Source of the DNA: Odontesthes bonariensis
Taxonomy: Eukaryota; Chordata; Actinopteri; Atheriniformes; Atherinopsidae
Length of the DNA stretch: 64,000 nucleotides
NCBI RefSeq assembly: GCF_027942865.1
Contig: NC_134509.1
Coordinates: forward strand, 24,176,697 to 24,240,696
Direction of reading: 5' to 3'
Shown piece after piece: positions 34,301 to 47,410 of the stretch (position 1 is its first letter; each line of letters opens with the position of its first letter). The notes beneath the pieces are model-generated. The model was not told where the DNA came from, searched no databases, and saw only the letters and a program-made list of their open reading frames with translations. Made by a program: the position numbers and the translations under genes.

Positions 34301-36399
34301 ACTGGACTCTCAAACCACCCACAAACATCAGCATTCACATTATAATCTTAAACAATGCAAAACAACAACAGACACTCGTCTCCCGTCGGCGGCAAACACA
34401 TGAGAAAGTTAACTAGTGCGTCGTAATAAACGCTATATGGTACTTACTTTGTGCATCCACTTAAACACTCGGAGTAACACAATAAATACACACTCTAAGT
34501 GAAAACAATGTTATTTCAGGCAAAATATACTAAAAGTAACCACAGGTGTATCAAGGTGTAAAAAGGAGAAAAGGAGAAATGTCTGATGTCCCAACTGTGG
34601 GCTGTGCGGCTCGCTGCTCAACGAGAGTTGCGTCACTTCACTAAACGCAACTTCAGAATAAAAGCCTTTAATACAAGCACAAAGTAGCCTTTGTGAATAA
34701 AAACATAGTGTGAATTCATAGTGCTTGACATATTAGCCACAGTTACAATCACAGTAACAATCCCTTGTCCAGTGGTTACATCTGCTGTTGATCAGCGATG
34801 GTTCGTGATGCAGCACCGTCTGAGCGATCACTGCATGTTGTCCCAACTCTTTCTGATATGGGGCTTTAAAAGAGGAAGAACTTCACTGATCGTCTTCCTG
34901 ACCACGCAGAAACATGACAACAGACCTGCTTTAGAAATGAAAATAAATCTTTATTGGACAGGAGCAGGTGTACGGTTTGAATGTTCAGTTTTTCTTTGAA
35001 AAACATGTTGGTTTATAAATAAATATTTGTCATATCTTTGTATTTCATGTTAGTATTTGTCTTTTAAATGTAGTTTGAGTTTGGGTACCCTTTGATCGAA
35101 GCATGCAAACAAACCTCAACTCATTGGTGTGCCCTGAAGAGAGCATGAGACACTACATAAGAGGATTTTTTGTTTGTTTGTTTTTTTAAAACAGTCCAGA
35201 CAGGACATTATCAAAATATTAAAGAGATTTTAACCTGAGGAGAGCTTAGGCTGTTAGTTCCCCCTTCTTTTCCTTTCTGGGCTGTTTTAGTTTGAAGCTG
35301 TGTGTCAGTTGAAAAAGTTGGACTTATGTTAAGTAGTTGTAAAGAAGATTACTATTTGTTTTGTTGTTGAGGCAGGCTGCATATCAAGTATCTGAGTTTT
35401 TTGTTTTGTTTTGTTTTGTTTTTTTTTGGGGGGGGGGGGGTATGCAGGAACGTTTTGTTTTAATCTTAAAAAAAAAGGCAGTTTTTCTGATCATTTGACA
35501 TTAACATTCAATGTCATTTGCCTTTATTAGACACAGTGGTAAAGAAAAACACAAGAAATCATAGCTGGAGAGTGGGCTATAATCAAACCAGAGATATTAA
35601 AGCCCAGAGACCAAAGGACTCCAGTTTAATGTGTTTTGACCTTAATCATGCAACACCTGCAGCTGGGAAAGACCAGCTGAACTTGCAAATAAGAAGCTAG
35701 TGAGACCTTTCAGGAGGATGCAGATTATTGCTGAAATACACAAATAGATAACTCAGATAACTTGTACAAGATGTAGTTTTCCCTGCTTCAGAGGCACATT
35801 TATAAGCTAGTATATTCAAATCAGTTGAATGTAGGATAAAACTCGTTTCTACAGCTGAACCCCATCTCCAGAAAAGAGGCAAGACTGTGTAGCAACATCT
35901 CATATTTTACAAGCACTCTGTAAGTGTTAGGGAAGGGAGTCCAATTGATTGACATTAAACAAAAAAAAACTGTTGAATGGGATACCTTGTTTTCACGTTC
36001 CATGGTGAGAAGACTCTATGGTAGAACTAAGCAGGAGGCAGTCGATAAGAAACAAAATTGATTTTTATTTAGAACAAAGAAAAAGTGATGGACTCATGGC
36101 AGAAATAGGACTTATGGTCACAGAAAAACAGAAGCAAACAATGACACAGATCTTACACTGAATAAAGAAAACCAAGGAGCATGTATCCTGAAAGCTGAAG
36201 CGAAACTAATGAGAATGAATGTAGGAAATACAAACTGCAAAATAAAACAGGAAGTGAAGTTAATCAGAACAGGGCAAAAACTACTGAAGACTGAAGTAAC
36301 TCAACAACAATTAGTTAGCTTAGACTAACATAACTAAATTAGATATTGACAGATAATAACATTAACCCAAGAAACCAAAAGACAGCATCCAAACCAAAA
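31361..36399. other. No gene recognised; GC-richer patches at 31.7-32.1 and 32.2-32.9 kb
   Basis: Open frames such as 31748-32044 match no family I know. A T-run plus G-run lies at 35421-35440. The GC-richer patches could be old repeats or a small CpG-rich regulatory area, with no decisive feature. Confidence 0.4.
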
Positions 36400-36407
36400 C
36401 AAAACCC

Positions 36408-37244
36408 CAGTGTTGTATAAAGTACTGAAATCTCATACTCAAGTAAAAGTATAGGTACCCGTCCAAAATGTGACTTTGGTAAAAGTCCAAGTCACTGACT
36501 GAAATGTTACTTGAGTTAAAGTCTTAAAGTATCCAAAACCTCTTGTACTTAAGTATGAGAATTACTGTAAAAATAGATGTACTTAAGTAATGTAATGAAA
36601 AGTATAAGTAAAAACTAAACAAGGCAAATGCAGTTTGAATGACATTTTTTATATTTTGGTAAACTTTGAAGGTCAAATACACTTAAAATCTACACACAAC
36701 CAAGTGCAGGCAAAATTTAGACCAGGTTTAGACAGAAAATACAAACTTTTTGAACCTTTAAGTTTTTCTTCTTCAAGTAAGGTCAGTGCTGAAAATGAGG
36801 CCTACATTACACCATTAAGAAAAAAATGAAACAAAAGAGGCTGCCACTGTTATTGCCATCATTATAAACAAAATTTAAAGAAAAAAATAGGAGAAAACTG
36901 AAGCTTATCTGGGTTCTGAAGAGGGAGTCCAGTTTGAAACCCCTTTTGTAAACCTTTCTAAAAAATAAATAAAATAACTCAGTACAGAAAATGCGGCCAA
37001 CATCACCAAGAAAAAAAGCTGTTACGATTACTGTACTTCACAAGCTATAGGAGGTGCACACACAACTGGTCATTATACAAAAGAAAATAAGAATTGGGAG
37101 GGAACTGCAGCTTATCTGGCATCTGAAGAGGAAGACCTTTTTTGTAAAACTACCTTAAAACCTAAAAAAGGGGGAGTTTCTCTAAGATAGAATTTCCACG
37201 TCTTTGGGCAGGCATAACATGCATGGGGTCAAAACACTGTTGCG

Positions 37245-37290
<46 letters not shown>

Positions 37291-37479
37291 TTTGTAACGA
37301 GTAACTAAACCGAACAATGAAAATGTATTGGAGTAAAAGTAAGCAATTAAGTTCGGAAATATAGTGAAGTAAAAGTGAAAGTTGTCAAAAAATGTTAAAC
37401 TCGAGGAAAGTACAAAGTATTCCAAAATATACTTAAGTACAGTAGTGAAGTATTTTTACTTCGTTACTATACAACACTG
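36408..37479. mobile_element. Non-autonomous hAT transposon, 1072 bp, with 8-bp TSD
   Basis: The ends are CAGTGTTGTATA ... TATACAACACTG. The exact 8-bp duplication CAAAACCC flanks them (36400-36407 and 37480-37487). Both subterminal regions are rich in inverted AAGTA/TACTT motifs (ACTTAAGTA and similar). There is no transposase frame. CAG ends plus an 8-bp TSD place it in the hAT superfamily. Confidence 0.93.
37249..37288. repeat. (CT)n microsatellite, 40 nt
   Basis: A pure CT run inside the hAT element. Confidence 0.9.
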
Positions 37480-38145
37480 CAAAACCCACTGACCATGACA
37501 GTTCAAGTTCGATGATTTCCACTGCTCAACTAGCCTGGGAATTCCCATGCTGCTTTGCGCTCGATTTCATTCTCACTGCAAAGTCAGCCTGGAAACCACC
37601 GCCCTTATTTTTGCCAGAGTTTGGGAACCAATCACAGAACGGGGGGGGACAGCAAGACGATGACGACGTCTATGCGATGCGCTACACCGAAGCTTGTAGA
37701 GTGTTAATCCAACATGGCAGCGGACACAACGTTACCGTTCGATGCAGCCTTAGAAAGTGTTTCGTAGTGTTTCGTGTTTCGAGTAGATTCACCCTAGGGT
37801 CATTTGAACCGTGACATCCAGCCAAGTAGCCCACCCGAAGTTTTTCCGATATTGGCTGAACATCAGCTGAGTTACTGAGTTATCCCGAATAGCTTCGTAC
37901 AAGCGCTAACGGACCCTGGCAGTATCTCCAAAATTACCACACTAAAATCACATGCCATGACACCAAACTTCTACAGTAGTACAAATATGGTCTGTACTCA
38001 CAAAACGATGCATTTTGAAGTTTGTACATGGTCCAGGAGTTTATCATTATCAACACAAGCCTAATAGCTTCTCTGCTGCTAAAGCTGCGTCAACGTCACT
38101 TCATTGATCTGGGAGCTTCAATGTAAGATGAGGGTTGATCTACTA

Positions 38146-38254
38146 CTGTAGACAACAAAGCAAGGCGGCTCAATTTCTCCATTGATAAAATAAATTCACA
38201 ACTCTACAACATAAAAATTCATGTAGAATATAGCATATACTTTGTTGTCTACAG
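38146..38254. repeat. Inverted repeat, 15-bp perfect arms
   Basis: CTGTAGACAACAAAG (38146-38160) is inverted at 38240-38254 with a 79-nt spacer. It may be the ends of a tiny MITE. Confidence 0.5.
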
Positions 38255-38955
38255 TGAACTGAATTGAAAATAGATTCCTGTTTTTTCAAAACTTTACACA
38301 TTAAAGGCAAACAGGGTTGACTGTTACAATGCTCTTGGAGATGAAGACATTCTTTGAGACTTTTCACTTCAAGTGACAACCAAAGCATTAAAGTTGCAGT
38401 ACAGCCTTGTCTGGCATTACAAAGAAAACTTTGTATTCATGCTGCATTTGGTCAATGCAACCAAGCACAACTTTCAAAGGAATAGATTCAGTAGGGTGTC
38501 TGCTCTGTTTGTCCAAAACCATGACGTGATAGCAGGTAATCCATGAAAAGCATATTTTGAGGCGATGTACTATTACAGCAGGTGCTTAAACAACAAGATA
38601 TCGTGACAGGTTTTAAATACATACTTTGGTCCATGTAAAAACATATAGCAATTTCCCTATAAATGCTGAAAAACTTTACAACAGATACGTTTTCCATCCT
38701 CAATTCTCCACTTTGATACATCTTCTGTCACGCTTCTGATTAAATTTTCACTTCTGTCACGACGTGATGAAGTAACCATGTTGACAGTAGCCTCTCCTGA
38801 GTAAAAGTCCATGGTTAGGGTTAGACCATAAAGTATACGGTCAGGATATGTCATGGATTACACAGTTTGATATTCACTGGTGGAGACTCCCATGATGCAG
38901 CAATACCCAACTCAAAATGACTGTCAACCTAATCCTTATCAGCTCACAAGGCTTA

Positions 38956-39933
38956 CGCTAGGCGTCCATTGTTCCGTCAACGCAAGCCGTATCCAACGCA
39001 TTCAGTTCATTTTCAATGAATGCTCGCAAAGCATGCTGGGATTCCGGCACGGCGAGCGGGGGACCTCCGGCACGTCAAAAAGTTGGGCTCGCTCGAAGTT
39101 TATGCAAATTTGCCACGGCAGACGGAGTGCGTTACCCAATGACAGTAGATCATGTAGGCGTGTCATGATAGGTTTGTTGTGAAGAAAGCATCGCGGAGAA
39201 AAAAAAAAAAAAAGATGGAGGAGTGTTTAATTACTGCGGTTAGCGGATTCCCCGTTTTATTTGACCTATCCCTGCCGTCATACAGGGATACCAACATTAA
39301 AGACGAGGCGTGGAGGAATGTGGCGGAGATTGTGGGTGTCCCTGGTGGGTTGACATCTTTGTGAACTGTACAAAATTACATGAACACCTTGCAAACATCA
39401 TGGCCAGTAATGTATGCTAATGTCAATGGCTAGGTCATTCCCCTGGTTGTCTTCGTGGTGATGAGCTAGATATGTTATATTATGTATAGTAAAATAATGA
39501 ATGAAATAAATGAAGGGCATCACTCAGTTTTTTTTCCCTTTGTTTATTCACCCCTGAACGTTTCGAGTATTGCTCGTGTCATTGCTATTGCTGGCAAAAT
39601 GAACAGCAGCAGTGGCCAGAATGGCTGTGCTAAAACGATTGTAGGCGAATAAACACATCTAAAACATCAGGCAATTGTGTGAGCATCTCCACTTTTGCAG
39701 TAAAGTAATGACCATCAAGGAATAGAGGTTCAATCCAGTGCATTAAATTCTTTTTTAGAGGGAGAAACTTCAGTTGGTTAAAATCACAAGTTATTTACTT
39801 TCCCCCGGAGCCATTCTACCGTATGTTCTATCTACAACTTCGTATACACGCCCCTCTGTAGTAGCAACACGGCGACACTAGGCATCCAATCCGGCGAGTT
39901 AAGTTGACGTGACGGAACAATGGACGCCTAGCG
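38956..39933 (+). mobile_element. PIF/Harbinger element, 978 bp, with MADF exon
   Basis: Inverted ends CGCTAGGCGTCCATTGTTCC match at 38956 and 39933. They are flanked by the 3-bp target duplication TTA (38953-38955 and 39934-39936), the size and type used by Harbinger elements. Inside is a MADF-like start exon and no DDE transposase. It is an internally deleted, non-autonomous derivative. Confidence 0.88.
39215..39342 (+). pseudogene. MADF-domain first exon of a Harbinger accessory protein
   Basis: ATG at 39215 (context AAAGATGG) opens MEECLITAVSGFPVLFDLSL, then YRDTN and EAWRNVAEIVG. This is the start of the MADF/Myb-SANT-like fold used by the second protein of Harbinger elements, which binds DNA and helps import the transposase. 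CTG/GTGGGT near 39342/39343 is a plausible donor; unspliced reading stops at 39364. The remaining exons and the transposase are missing. A GTG-initiated reading extends upstream to 39179 but is lysine-rich filler. Confidence 0.65.
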
Positions 39934-40763
39934 TTAAACCTGGATTTTTAATCTACTACGTATAGGACGTGCGGGCATACATTCCTCTTTAACAATTTCT
40001 GGTGAGACTGGTTTAAATGCAAGGCATGATGTTTTCCATGCAATAACCAAGTTTCTGTTTAATAAAAAAGAAACTACACAAACGCAAAAAGTCTTTCTCA
40101 ACTCTGTCATTTAGTTGCTGTAAATGCAGGGACATTGTATTCCTGCATAAAGTCAGTACTGTGTCCTGTAGTGTGAAAAATCATCAAATTAAATTTCTGT
40201 GACTTTTTTCAACCTTAATTCGAGCTTCCTATCCATCAGATCTTTAACTATTATGATGTGCTGAATCTGTGTTTGTAATCTTTCCTGACTGAGAGTTTCT
40301 TTATCTGTATGAGCCCTCGCAGCCCTTTAAAATGTTTTGTGCTCAAGCTAAATAAATGAACACTATCATTCTCTTTGTGTGTCCTTTCAGTGTTTGTCTT
40401 TTATGTGAAAATATGTGAAATTCCTCGGCCCTTTCTCCAGCACAACGCTTGAGTCAGTGAGGGTAAGATATATGAGCTCCCAGAGGATCCTGCCTGAAAT
40501 GTAGTTTCACCCAAAGCTCTTTAAAAGAACCCTTTTAGGCCGTGGCGAGAGGCTGCTGTGAGTTTCAATTTGTTTAGCAGCTTGCCAATACTGCCCTGGT
40601 GAAAAATAACTGCAACCTATATCAGAATTTAGCATACTTGAGTGTATTTGCAGTCAGACTAATATTTAGTATACTTAAAGTGGGGTAATGATTAATTAAC
40701 TGAAGTTTACTCATTTTGAAGAATTACTTTTGTGCTAAGGGGATTTTAGTTGTAATCAAATTG

Positions 40764-41191
40764 TAGAGAAACAACAAGCGTTCAAAAGAGTAATACATTT
40801 GTATCACAAAATCGTTCATCCAGAAAAAGTCAGACCTCACAATCGCTTGGCGCTATTTTCTCTCCCTTCGTATCACTCCGTGATTGCCACCTGCCGATAG
40901 CCGTGCCTGTTATGGTGTTTACTGCTCGGTCTGCACTTCGGTCTGCACTTCGGTCTGCACGGTCTACACAGCACGCAGTGATACGAAGGTATAGAGAAAA
41001 TAGCGCCAAGCGATTGTGAGCCCCAGATTGTGGCCTCCAGCCAACTAGCCGGACTACCTTCATCAACATCAAAACGAGGCTGGAACTCGGCTCACAGGAC
41101 GCAGCGGGAGGTAAGAAAATGTTCATAAATAACATCGCTAGTATGGGATGTCATACAGCTTCATGTCAAAAGAGGCGAACTATCCCTTTAA
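40764..41191. mobile_element. MITE copy, rearranged, with exon-like core and TTAA end
   Basis: The right end is GGCGAACTATCCCTTTAA (TTAA at 41188-41191), as in the copy at 18 kb. An inverted internal repeat pairs 40838-40876 with 40979-41020. The same exon-like segment, after CCTCCAG and before GGTAAG, lies at about 41042-41112. Confidence 0.6.
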
Positions 41192-44100
41192 GTACATGGC
41201 TCTGTATTTACAAATTTACATGCTTGATTGGCAAAGTCTTAAGGTTAGTTTATTTACTTTACTGTGTAAGTATGCTGAACATTTATTGCAAAAGTGCCAT
41301 TAATATTAAGGCAACATGCCATTAATATGTTCTCATTCTATCAATAGTATGCTCATACATACCTTTCGCACATTTCTATCAACAAAAAATTTGTAGTAAT
41401 AAGTAACCCACCACTTTATTTTGTTATTACTTAATGGGTTGAAAGACGAGTGTAAAAAAAAACTGCACTTAAAATTACACAAGAATCTACTTAAATTTAC
41501 AAAAACTTTGAAATATTATATTAAAACATATATTTCAGTACAATTTTAAAATATACTGAAACATATGTGTCAAACAATTCTAACTTGAAGTATTATTTCT
41601 TTTGATATATTCCAAAGAATGACACTCCTATTCATACAGTTTTTTTTGTTTTTTTTTAAAAGTGCGTGAAAAGTGTGACATTTGTATATTTAGTTGACAA
41701 GTAGTAAAGCGTATTTGTTTTTCACCGGGGTGGGTAAGATTTTCCGTGCAGTATAAACATCACAGGAAACACAGCTTACAAATGATGGTAATCTGTGTGC
41801 TTGTGTTTCAGTGCGTTGTTAAGAGAAGAGTTCTGCACAGCATGTGAGATCGGAGTGGACAAAGGGAGACGTGGCACTCTAAATTTGAAAAGGTTCTCCC
41901 ACCATCGCTTTGGTTAATTATGTAAGCTGAGCATCTGTGCATCTCTAAATGCCATTCATCTAAAAATTAGCTTCTAATAGCCAGTTTCTGACTGTTAGTC
42001 TTTTTCTCCCTGAACACACCCTCACAAAAGAGAACCACAGAGCTGCAGCAGACAAACCAGATACATCACAATGTTTATACGCTTCTGTGACCATGGCACT
42101 TCTCCTTCCCAATTTACCACTTTTTCTCTGGATGCTCTCCTTCCCTGTGGGGAGCTTGATTTCAAGACCAGAACCCTTCCCCTACTAACTAACTAAATAA
42201 ACCCCCCACTACCACACACAAACACACACCTTAACACACAAAGATACATTCAAGTCTTTAGTTTGTATCCGTGTGGGTGAATAGGGCAGAATTTCGGTCC
42301 ATCTCCACAACAATCCCCTGGAGTGAAGTTATCACACAGCTCGAGGCCTGACCTTAGCAGCCTGTCAAAGGACATTATTGTCCTGTGGGCAATGTGTGTG
42401 TTTATGAGAGAAAACATGGCTGCACGGTGAAAAAAAGGCAAACACAGAAAGCAAGCAGCTTCCTCCTCCTCAGACTGAAGCTAAACATATAACGGATAAG
42501 GTAATTAAAAACAAGCAAGTTATTTTTGTTTAAAGTTGTCATCAAATCAGATTTGTTGTTTAAGTCCTTAAATTATGTATCTTCTACTTTTCATCAACTA
42601 AGCAATTTTTAAAAAAAAGTTGTACTGTAGGTGCTCTTAAATGTATTTTAGAGTTGGTCATTTCCTGGGATACTGATGACTCATCTTGCACTCAGCGTGA
42701 ATACAAATTTTGTATATGATGAGACTTATATGTACCTCCCCCATGACAATGACAGTTTAAACAAAAACACCAACAGGGCTGATGGTGGGCGGTACCGGTT
42801 CATCATTGTACATGTCTTGTACATTCCAATTAGATCAGGCTCAATTTTCCAGGATGGAGGCGATCTTTCATGCCTCTACACGCTGATACACGTGGCAGTT
42901 GCATTTGATTCAATAAGTAAAATAAAAATCTTTAAAAAAGAATTGTATTTAAAGTTGGTAACAAAGACATTTTATGTATTAGCTAGAGAGATTCATGAGT
43001 CAGTCTGGAAACATTAGTTCTGTTGGTTGTGTACTAGAACAAGCGTGCCTGCCTTAACAGTCATGTCTTAATGTCTTTAAGTCTTGAAACATTTACAGAA
43101 ATAGTCATTTTGGAATTCTCTCAAACCTGGAAAAACCAAAGAGAATCCAGCTCCCAATCCTTCATAAAACTATAACTTATTGTTTTTATTATTGTTCGAA
43201 GAGTTATAGTGTCGATTTCTGGGTCTGCTCTTTGTCCCTTCGCCTGTTCATGAGCCAGCAAGAAGGAGAAGTTTATCTCTTAAATAGAGACAAATACATT
43301 TGCTGGCATGAGGAGGTGTCACTTTAAAACAACCATGATCTGTCAGAGTGATCAAGGTTTTTATACATTACAAAAGTGCCAGAGAAAATAAATTACCAGC
43401 AATTACTTGCCAGATAATTTACATTTAATGTATGCAACAAATTCAAAAGAGTCAATTACTTTATTTGTCCATTTAATTCGTTGTTTGGCATCAAAACAAC
43501 TCTGTTTTGTTTGTATCAGCCATATAATTGAAGTAGGTGTGTATGCCACTTCCGCCGCTGGATCTAAGTGGAGCATCAAACGTATGAGCACTTAGTAGAT
43601 CGTCAGTCATTGTCCCTGAGTTTGACTGGTGCAGATCCATGGAGCTGAAGGTGCCGGGAGTTGGACTTTATTCCCTTTGGACAGATCAATGTAAGCTGTG
43701 TCCAGTCTATTTTCCTAAGTTAAGAAGAAAAAAGAACACTAGATCTTGCTTTATATTTCATATGTGGTAGGGGCACTGTTTGATATCATTTATGTATTTC
43801 CAGAAACTATTCTTTTAAATGCTTGGCAGTGCTGATTTACATGTTGTGTGGGGATATATTTAGAGCATATAAGTTAGTTCTTTAGAGCATAAACTCATGA
43901 GAAAACAATCAATTAACACCATCTCCCAGTTTTAGTCAAGCTGATAAAAAATATCTCCATTATTTCCCCTCTTTTTTAAATTTATTTCAGTCTTCGTCAG
44001 CTCCTTGTGGTGAAATCTAATTTTTTAGTTTATAAATCATTCACTTGATCCAGCAGCTTATCGTTGTAACTGAGATTACTCTCTGAGAGCAGATAGTGTG

Positions 44101-45740
44101 CAGTTTTACTGCCTTTTCTCTGTACTTTCAAACCCATAATCGTTTTGATTTATATTCTGTCCTTCGATACATTATCATGAACATGTGAATTGAGGAATGG
44201 CTGCCAATGCTGATGGTTGACTGTCTTATTTCAAGTTTGATTATGCTTTTAAAGAAATCTAATAAAAGATAGATACAATTTCAGTGCCCATGAAGATGAA
44301 TATGTGCAAATTATGCGTTAAACAATAAAAATGCAGCTTACTTTACAGCAGCTATTAAGGCCTCTGAGTCTAACACCTGTTACACGAAATTCGTCCCATA
44401 ACTTTGGTAAATACTACATTTATTTCTTCATGCAAATATCTCTCACTTTCCAAATATGCTTTAAATAGGAGGATCTGCAGCCACCCCCTCAGGCTGCACC
44501 TCTACATAAACTGACATGTAGACATTTAAATGTCAGCGACAGTCCCCTACCCTCCATTAACACACCTCGTTAAAGATATCCAACAATTATTTAGGTAGAC
44601 AGATTCAAAGAAAAAAGCAAGTGAGCTGAGAGGGCTGTACCTGCAGATATCTTTGACAGAACAAAGAAGTGTGTCCTCATTAAAGCACACCACCATGTGA
44701 GAAAAGCTGCAAGGAGGATATCAGAAATATGCTTTTTTCTTTGGTGTTAATTACTGTGGCAGTTGAGAGCATATCACAGGTCTGCTTCTTTCCAATTTTC
44801 AACTCTTTAAAAAACCTCAACTAAGTAAAACTGCCAATATAATTGACTTTTCCCCCCCATCACTTTTACAGCCGAGCAAGTAAATGCGTGTGCAGAGAAA
44901 CAAGCAAGCAAGCGGCCGGAGCAGCGACAAGTGATGGCAGTCAACAAGTAAGCAGAAGTGACTTTGGGCTGAAGCTTGTCAGCCCAAGGCGAGCAGGCCA
45001 GAGAGAGAAGCAGAGAGCTAAACTGAACCAATAAGGGGAGCAGACACAGTAATGTGACACAGTATTTGGAGACCAAGACAGATGAGGAGAATATGGACAG
45101 AATGGTAAATAAACCAAGAAGTGGCTAGGGCTGTGACTGACCCCTAGAGCACATGTTTTGAACTGGCAGCCTGAGGGAGAGCTGAGTACTTGAATGAGGT
45201 TGAGTGAACAAGTGGTTGCAGCTGGTGATTTCACTCTGGCTCAGACCCACCCGTTTCCACTCTTACAATCAAGCTCACAAACAGACACACAAGCAGAAGG
45301 AGAGCCAGAAAGAGGCAAACGGGCAAGCCAAGAGCAAATGGATTGACAATAGCTCACTACACCTTTTATTCTGTTCCAGTAAATCCTAGTGCTACATACA
45401 GCTTTCAGCGTTAACATAAAGTCATACTGTCACGATGGTTGTGCAATTTGGAAAGTTGGACTTCCAGTTGTGCATTTTCTCACTATTTCCAAGAGTCTAG
45501 TTGTTTCTCATGGCTGAACTCAAGTGGCTAGTGCGCACTTGAGAAAAGTCCTTTTCCTGTGTCCAATGAAACTGACTGAAAACACAATTTTGTGTTGTTT
45601 GCCATTCTCACATGTGCTAGATGGTACATGCAATACCTCAGAGACTTTGCAAAGGTGAATGAGCTCAGTCCTTTAACTTCTCTTTTTATGTTTTGTTTTT
45701 ATTAAATGGTAAACGATCTGTCCTTATTTAATGCTTTTAT
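41192..45740. other. No gene recognised
   Basis: The longest frame (42676-43017, 113 codons) has no recognisable domain and normal intergenic composition. No transposon ends were identified. Confidence 0.45.
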
Positions 45741-45884
45741 AGTCAAGGCACTTTTACACACCGATGGATGGACTGTTAGGCATCATGGGGTCCAGTATCT
45801 TTCGCGGGGACACTTTGACGTGGCCAGGAGTCGAATCATCGATCTTCATCGATTGACAGATGACTGCTCCTGAGCTATAGCTAT
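45741..45884 (-). mobile_element. tRNA-headed SINE fragment (minus)
   Basis: On the minus strand TAGCTCAGGAG (A-box-like) is followed by GATGATTCGACTCCTGG (B-box-like) and a body containing GACCCCATGATGCC. This is a tRNA-derived head. No clean tail or TSD is visible. Confidence 0.45.
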
Positions 45885-46655
45885 AGCTTTTATCGTTTTT
45901 ATTATTTCATTGGACTTTGGGCGGCTGCGGTTGTTGTAAACTTCATCTTGACCATGACCGAATAAAAATGTTTGGTCAGTTTTTCCAAATTCTGTTGATT
46001 CTGAAAAAAAATTATGTTTGTTAACATTAGGTAACAATTCAATTCTGTTGTAACTGTTTGCGTGATACTGGATCTAAGTTTGCTGGTGTGAACAATGTTG
46101 CTCTGAAATACAGGTTGTTCAGATATGAGATGACTTTATTTGTGTAATCTGTCTCATACAAAAAGGTCACATAGGGCCAAAGACATATACTGAATCTTAT
46201 CAAGGGGTGCTGAGTCAGCACCAAAATAAGTCAGTATCTGTATTGGAATATAGTATTTACCAATTAAGATGAATTCAAACAGGAGCCTAGAATAGTGGGA
46301 AAAATACTAAATAAAAATGACCACCTGAATCCCCTGAATATGCAGGTGGGAAGAAGATTAAAGTAATGGGAGCAATTCCAAAAATTCATTTTCAGATCAG
46401 TGCTTATCTGCAAATCACTAAAAAGGCTGTTATTAAAATTATTATGTGTCTTTCATAAGTCGTAGGTAGATGCCTTTAAACATAGAAATGGATAGGTTGC
46501 ATGGAGATTAATTAGTGAATCACTGTGAGACAACATTATCTGATGGTGTAACAGCTAGAAATGTTACAAATGAAGCTGTTTCAATTCACAAACATTAAGT
46601 GTTTTGTGTTTTTTCACATACATACCAGCTTGTTATATTATTTTGTTCTGTATTC

Positions 46656-46658
<3 letters not shown>

Positions 46659-46710
<52 letters not shown>
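46659..46710. repeat. (GT)n microsatellite, 52 nt
   Basis: A pure GT run. Confidence 0.95.
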
Positions 46711-46714
<4 letters not shown>

Positions 46715-47093
46715 AGAAATGGTCTCACATTCTTGATATTAATCTGTTTTATTGTACATAGGTTATTCATGATCCCCTTGAAAAGTTGAGATTAACTAAA
46801 GAATGAATAACTTTTATCAAAACATGTTACAGTGACATTAGCATAAGCAGGAATGGAAAAATGAAACATGCTCAGTGGAAATTGCATACATAAAACTTAA
46901 AACAGAAGATAATGAAGGTATTTTTGAAGAGCGGAGAAGCTGGAAGATCTTACTTGTGCATACTGAGGTTAAGGAAATGACACAATGCAGAATTAGATTA
47001 GGTAGTCACTGTCATTGTAAAGAGTACGCAATGAAGATTAGTTAAGCAGCTCTTAGGTTGTGGGTAGTATAAACTCATCAATAATGATAAATG

Positions 47094-47410
47094 GGGCTGC
47101 ACGGTGGTGTGGGGGTTGGCGCCTCACAGTAAGACGGCTCCAGGTTTCTGTGTGGAGTTTGTATGTTCTCCCCGTGTATGCGTGGATTCACTCCGGCTTC
47201 CTCCTACAATCCAAAAACATGCATTTTAGGTTAATTGGTGACTCTCATAGTGCTCTAATAAAACTCTTGTCCCTAGTAGTGAGAGTGAGCATGCATGGTT
47301 GAGTGTCTCGTTTGTCTTTATGTACCCTGCCTCTCGCCCAGTGACAGCTGGGATAGGTTCCCCCCGCGACCCTAAACTGGATTAAGCGGATATAGAAAAT
47401 GGATGGATGG
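47094..47410 (+). mobile_element. Complete SINE-like retroposon with 10-bp TSD and (GGAT)n tail
   Basis: The exact duplication ATGATAAATG lies at 47084-47093 and 47411-47420. The insert begins GGGCTGCACGGTGGTGTGGG, carries GTTTGTATGTTCTCCCCGTG and CAGCTGGGATAGG, and ends AAAATGGATGGATGG. The TSD length and the Rex3-like tail indicate LINE-assisted retroposition. Confidence 0.88.

Noticed and set aside
38814..38826. Interstitial telomere-like GGTTAGGGTTAG
   Set aside because: Only two units; too short to be more than chance.
42676..43017. 113-codon plus-strand frame as a gene
   Set aside because: No recognisable domain, intergenic composition, no splice or promoter context; length is compatible with chance in AT-rich DNA.
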